21,142 nt of DNA from Cyclostephanos tholiformis (taxonomy: Eukaryota > Bacillariophyta > Thalassiosirophyceae > Thalassiosirales > Thalassiosiraceae). The notes beneath the pieces are model-generated. The model did not search any database, had not been told where the DNA came from, and saw only the letters and a list, made by a program, of their open reading frames with translations. The translations under genes and the position numbers were made by a program. Where the stretch lies: NCBI GenBank assembly GCA_036939975.1, contig JALLPB010000178.1, forward strand, positions 1-21,142. The letters run 5' to 3'. Positions within the stretch are counted from its first letter, which is position 1. Every line of letters begins with the position of its first letter. This document shows, in pieces, positions 18,689 to 21,142 of the stretch.

Positions 18689-21142
18689 ATGAGTACTAAT
18701 CGACACCATGGCCTCGACGGCCGCTTCCCGACAAAACCACCGCCCTGGAAATATAAAACGATGAACACCCACTCACCTATTACCGCGCGACATGATTCGA
18801 AGCCTCCCCCCGAATTTTATACAAATAAACAACTCCAAACGGCTACTAATTACATCCCTACGACAATACCGTCCTCCGCAGTGCGATACTTGTCCCTCCA
18901 ACGACCAATACTACGATACCATCTGCTCCTTTCTCACAATGTGACCACCACCACATTCACCCAACAATATGCCACCGTACCCCCCACGGAAAAATATTTT
19001 ACCTCCTCATCTTACCCGACGTCAAAGCCTCACACGACAACTAACGGCTTACACCATGGTAGACAGCCCCATCATCAGCTGGCTCACCACACACCCATCA
19101 GATACCCATCCGATTTCGAATCCTTCCCAACACAACACGTTCACTATTTCACCGTCAGACTCCCATCCGAACACATTCCTACACCCATCCTACAACCATC
19201 TCACTACTGTATCACTATTATTTCCCAGACCAGATCCTTCATTCGTGGAACCAGCGAAATCAAAATCACCCATCAATTTTGGTTAATTCCCCCTTCCACT
19301 TCGCTCCCACCACTTTCTATCCAACTCAGAAAACACTCGCCACCAATTCCACCGTACACCCCAACCCCATACTTTCCTAAAACGGCACTACAATGCGCCC
19401 TCACACCTCGTCAGAAACACTTTGGGAAAATTAGATCATTGTCCAACTCTCACGCATCCCCCCCCCACAAATTCCACCACTCCCGACCACTCCCTACCAC
19501 ACCAATCCCCCACGATCAGACACTACACATCCAACGTAGCGAACTCCAGCTTACACCCCACATTCGCCGATATTCCTCACCCTTTGTCAACATTCCGAGC
19601 CCACCTCCCCAAACGTCCCGCCTACATCCGATGATTGCAATTTTTTTGCCTCTCTTCAGAATTTTGACACTCATCGGAACAATCCACGCCTCCCTCCAAT
19701 CTTTGCCCTCGTCGGTGAGCTCACATATTCTTCTCCGCCCACCTCCTCACCCACCGCCACCACGACTCCTACCACAGCCATCTACACAAACAATGCCCAC
19801 GCCCGTTGACTTCGACCCCGGGCCACTCGAAACCACCGACGACCATTCCCTCCGTGATACTCACGACGACATACCCCCCGACAATTCACGCATTACCCGA
19901 GCACCCCTAACCGCCGGCAATCAGCCACACGAATACAACCCGGACGATTTCGCCGACATCAACACCACCACCCCCACATTGACACCCACATTTACGACTC
20001 AACCTACTACCAACACCCCCAATGTAAGCGCAACTCACACACTCGTCACACACACCCTGCCAGCACAACATGACACACACATCACCAACATCGATACGAC
20101 ATCCACATCGCGAGACACGCCTCCCCTGACTCACCAAACACAACTCCCCACCACCGCCACGAACATTACTACCCCCAACACTACCACTACACTCAACTCA
20201 CATACCTTCACACCTCCCTCTGTCACTACCACAATCCCAGGTAACCCACCATCCCATCACATCACACGCCCCACAACAACCACCACCCCTCACACCACAC
20301 ATCCTACGACAAACATCACACATCACGCACACGATGCCACACACTCTACCAACAACTATAAATCACCTCACACACCCACGCGCCTCCACACCAACAACAC
20401 GTCCTTTATCACACCGGTACGACGACATCACACTTCTACGACAACTCCCACCACTGCACCACCAACCAATACGAACACACCACCAGCAGCAAGCACAGTC
20501 CCAACTACCCATCGCACACATACACCAACCAAACAACCATACGACACACACAATCGACCGACACATGCCATCGCCCCACTGCCCAATGACCCGTCCGCCC
20601 TCTTCAATCATATTTTCACCTCAAACCAGGAGTTCGCAAATTCGTTCATGGAGCTTATTCGCAACTACCACCCTCCCTCCACACCTACAACCCAACCCAC
20701 GCCCACATGGACCACTCGTCCGGTCGTTACACTCCCCCGATCCGTCACACACCCCTCTCCACCTCCACTTCTCACCCCGCCCATCACAACGAACGCACCT
20801 ACCAACGCCACCCCCACACCTACCCCACCACTTTGCACAACCCAACACCCAACATTTCCGACTCCTCTCTCTACGCCGCACACTCCAGAACCCAACGCAT
20901 CACATACCACACCTCGCACATCTTCCCCATGGATACACGTTAAGCCACATGGCAGACACCCGCAGACGGCTACAACAAACACAGCCCCCCCGCTCCCTCA
21001 CATTACACCAACCACAATGATCGATGCCCCACCAAACACATCACCCGACCCAATCACATTCCTTCCCCCAGGCATTGATGTAACTGGTAACAAAGACGAA
21101 GAAATTCCACTATCACAAAGTGATTACATCCCCGCCACATCA
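18689..21142 (+). CDS. Very long Thr/Pro/His-rich open frame, cut by the window end
   Basis: Read codon by codon, this frame stays open from the ATG at 18689 (a stop, TGA, precedes it at 18686) to the last base: 818 codons with no stop. The strand is about 45% C, 30% A, 20% T and very low in G. From that I estimate by hand about twenty stops by chance, so the frame is probably coding; the other two plus frames contain stops (19284, 19632, 20941, 21018). The product is Thr, Pro, His and Ser-rich with poly-Thr runs and many N-x-S/T sequons (PNVSA, TNITT, NNTSF, TNATP, PNASH). Internal Met315 (19631) opens a signal-peptide-like stretch, MIAIFLPLFRILTLIGTIHA. Met369 (19793) opens a more acidic segment (DFDPGPLETTDD). 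A non-repetitive helical-looking patch, FNHIFTSNQEFANSFMELIR, lies near residues 639-658. No family recognised. Options: retroelement gag/ORF1, or a mucin-like or cell-wall protein. The true start is uncertain. Confidence 0.6.
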   Translation, partial: MSTNRHHGLDGRFPTKPPPWKYKTMNTHSPITARHDSKPPPEFYTNKQLQTATNYIPTTIPSSAVRYLSLQRPILRYHLLLSHNVTTTTFTQQYATVPPTEKYFTSSSYPTSKPHTTTNGLHHGRQPHHQLAHHTPIRYPSDFESFPTQHVHYFTVRLPSEHIPTPILQPSHYCITIISQTRSFIRGTSEIKITHQFWLIPPSTSLPPLSIQLRKHSPPIPPYTPTPYFPKTALQCALTPRQKHFGKIRSLSNSHASPPHKFHHSRPLPTTPIPHDQTLHIQRSELQLTPHIRRYSSPFVNIPSPPPQTSRLHPMIAIFLPLFRILTLIGTIHASLQSLPSSVSSHILLRPPPHPPPPRLLPQPSTQTMPTPVDFDPGPLETTDDHSLRDTHDDIPPDNSRITRAPLTAGNQPHEYNPDDFADINTTTPTLTPTFTTQPTTNTPNVSATHTLVTHTLPAQHDTHITNIDTTSTSRDTPPLTHQTQLPTTATNITTPNTTTTLNSHTFTPPSVTTTIPGNPPSHHITRPTTTTTPHTTHPTTNITHHAHDATHSTNNYKSPHTPTRLHTNNTSFITPVRRHHTSTTTPTTAPPTNTNTPPAASTVPTTHRTHTPTKQPYDTHNRPTHAIAPLPNDPSALFNHIFTSNQEFANSFMELIRNYHPPSTPTTQPTPTWTTRPVVTLPRSVTHPSPPPLLTPPITTNAPTNATPTPTPPLCTTQHPTFPTPLSTPHTPEPNASHTTPRTSSPWIHVKPHGRHPQTATTNTAPPLPHITPTTMIDAPPNTSPDPITFLPPGIDVTGNKDEEIPLSQSDYIPATS

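Noticed and set aside
20334..21020. 228-codon frame within the AC-rich region
   Set aside because: It lies in another frame of the 818-codon open frame, is closed at 21018, and its His/Pro/Thr composition follows from the C/A bias.
1..21142. CRISPR array, tRNA or rRNA genes, bacterial operons
   Set aside because: No regularly spaced repeats, no cloverleaf with intron-like or A/B-box spacing noticed, no rRNA-like sequence. The introns and gene content are eukaryotic.

Overview
The window is eukaryotic nuclear DNA, most likely from a diatom or a close stramenopile. The evidence is spliceosomal GT-AG introns of about 75-185 bp, a condensin CAP-H gene, a glycosyltransferase of a type I associate with algae, and a YchJ/SEC-C protein whose N-terminus resembles a diatom plastid presequence (hydrophobic stretch, then a Ser-Ser-Arg-Ala-Phe junction). 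Species assignment is inference.

Layout. (1) Positions 1 to about 10,850 are AT-rich, very poor in CpG, and contain no intact gene that I recognise. They hold transposon debris: a decayed pogo/Tigger-type DDE transposase (4724-6543) with one recognisable intron, split by a 643-bp inverted-repeat element (4867-5509); a second inverted-repeat element (about 6852-8123); a possible Penelope-like endonuclease fragment (8716-9123, minus); and an unrecognised coding relic (10051-10461). (2) Positions 10,936-18,489 are CpG-rich and gene-dense. Four genes are present: condensin subunit CAP-H (minus, four exons, 993 aa), a zeta-crystallin-like NADPH:quinone oxidoreductase (plus), a type II membrane glycosyltransferase (plus), and a YchJ/SEC-C protein (minus, three exons, 258 aa). 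(3) From about 18,690 to the right edge the plus strand becomes extremely C/A-rich and G-poor. It carries one reading frame open for 818 codons that runs off the window. It is Thr/Pro/His/Ser-rich and I do not recognise it.

The four recognised genes are housekeeping or cell-biological and show no shared pathway. CAP-H and the oxidoreductase are divergent with about 400 bp between starts. The glycosyltransferase and YchJ genes converge with 71 bp between stops. YchJ and the long AC-rich frame are divergent with 199 bp between their possible starts. The least explained items are the open-ended AC-rich frame, the nested transposon structure on the left, and the sharp compositional boundaries on both sides of the gene block.
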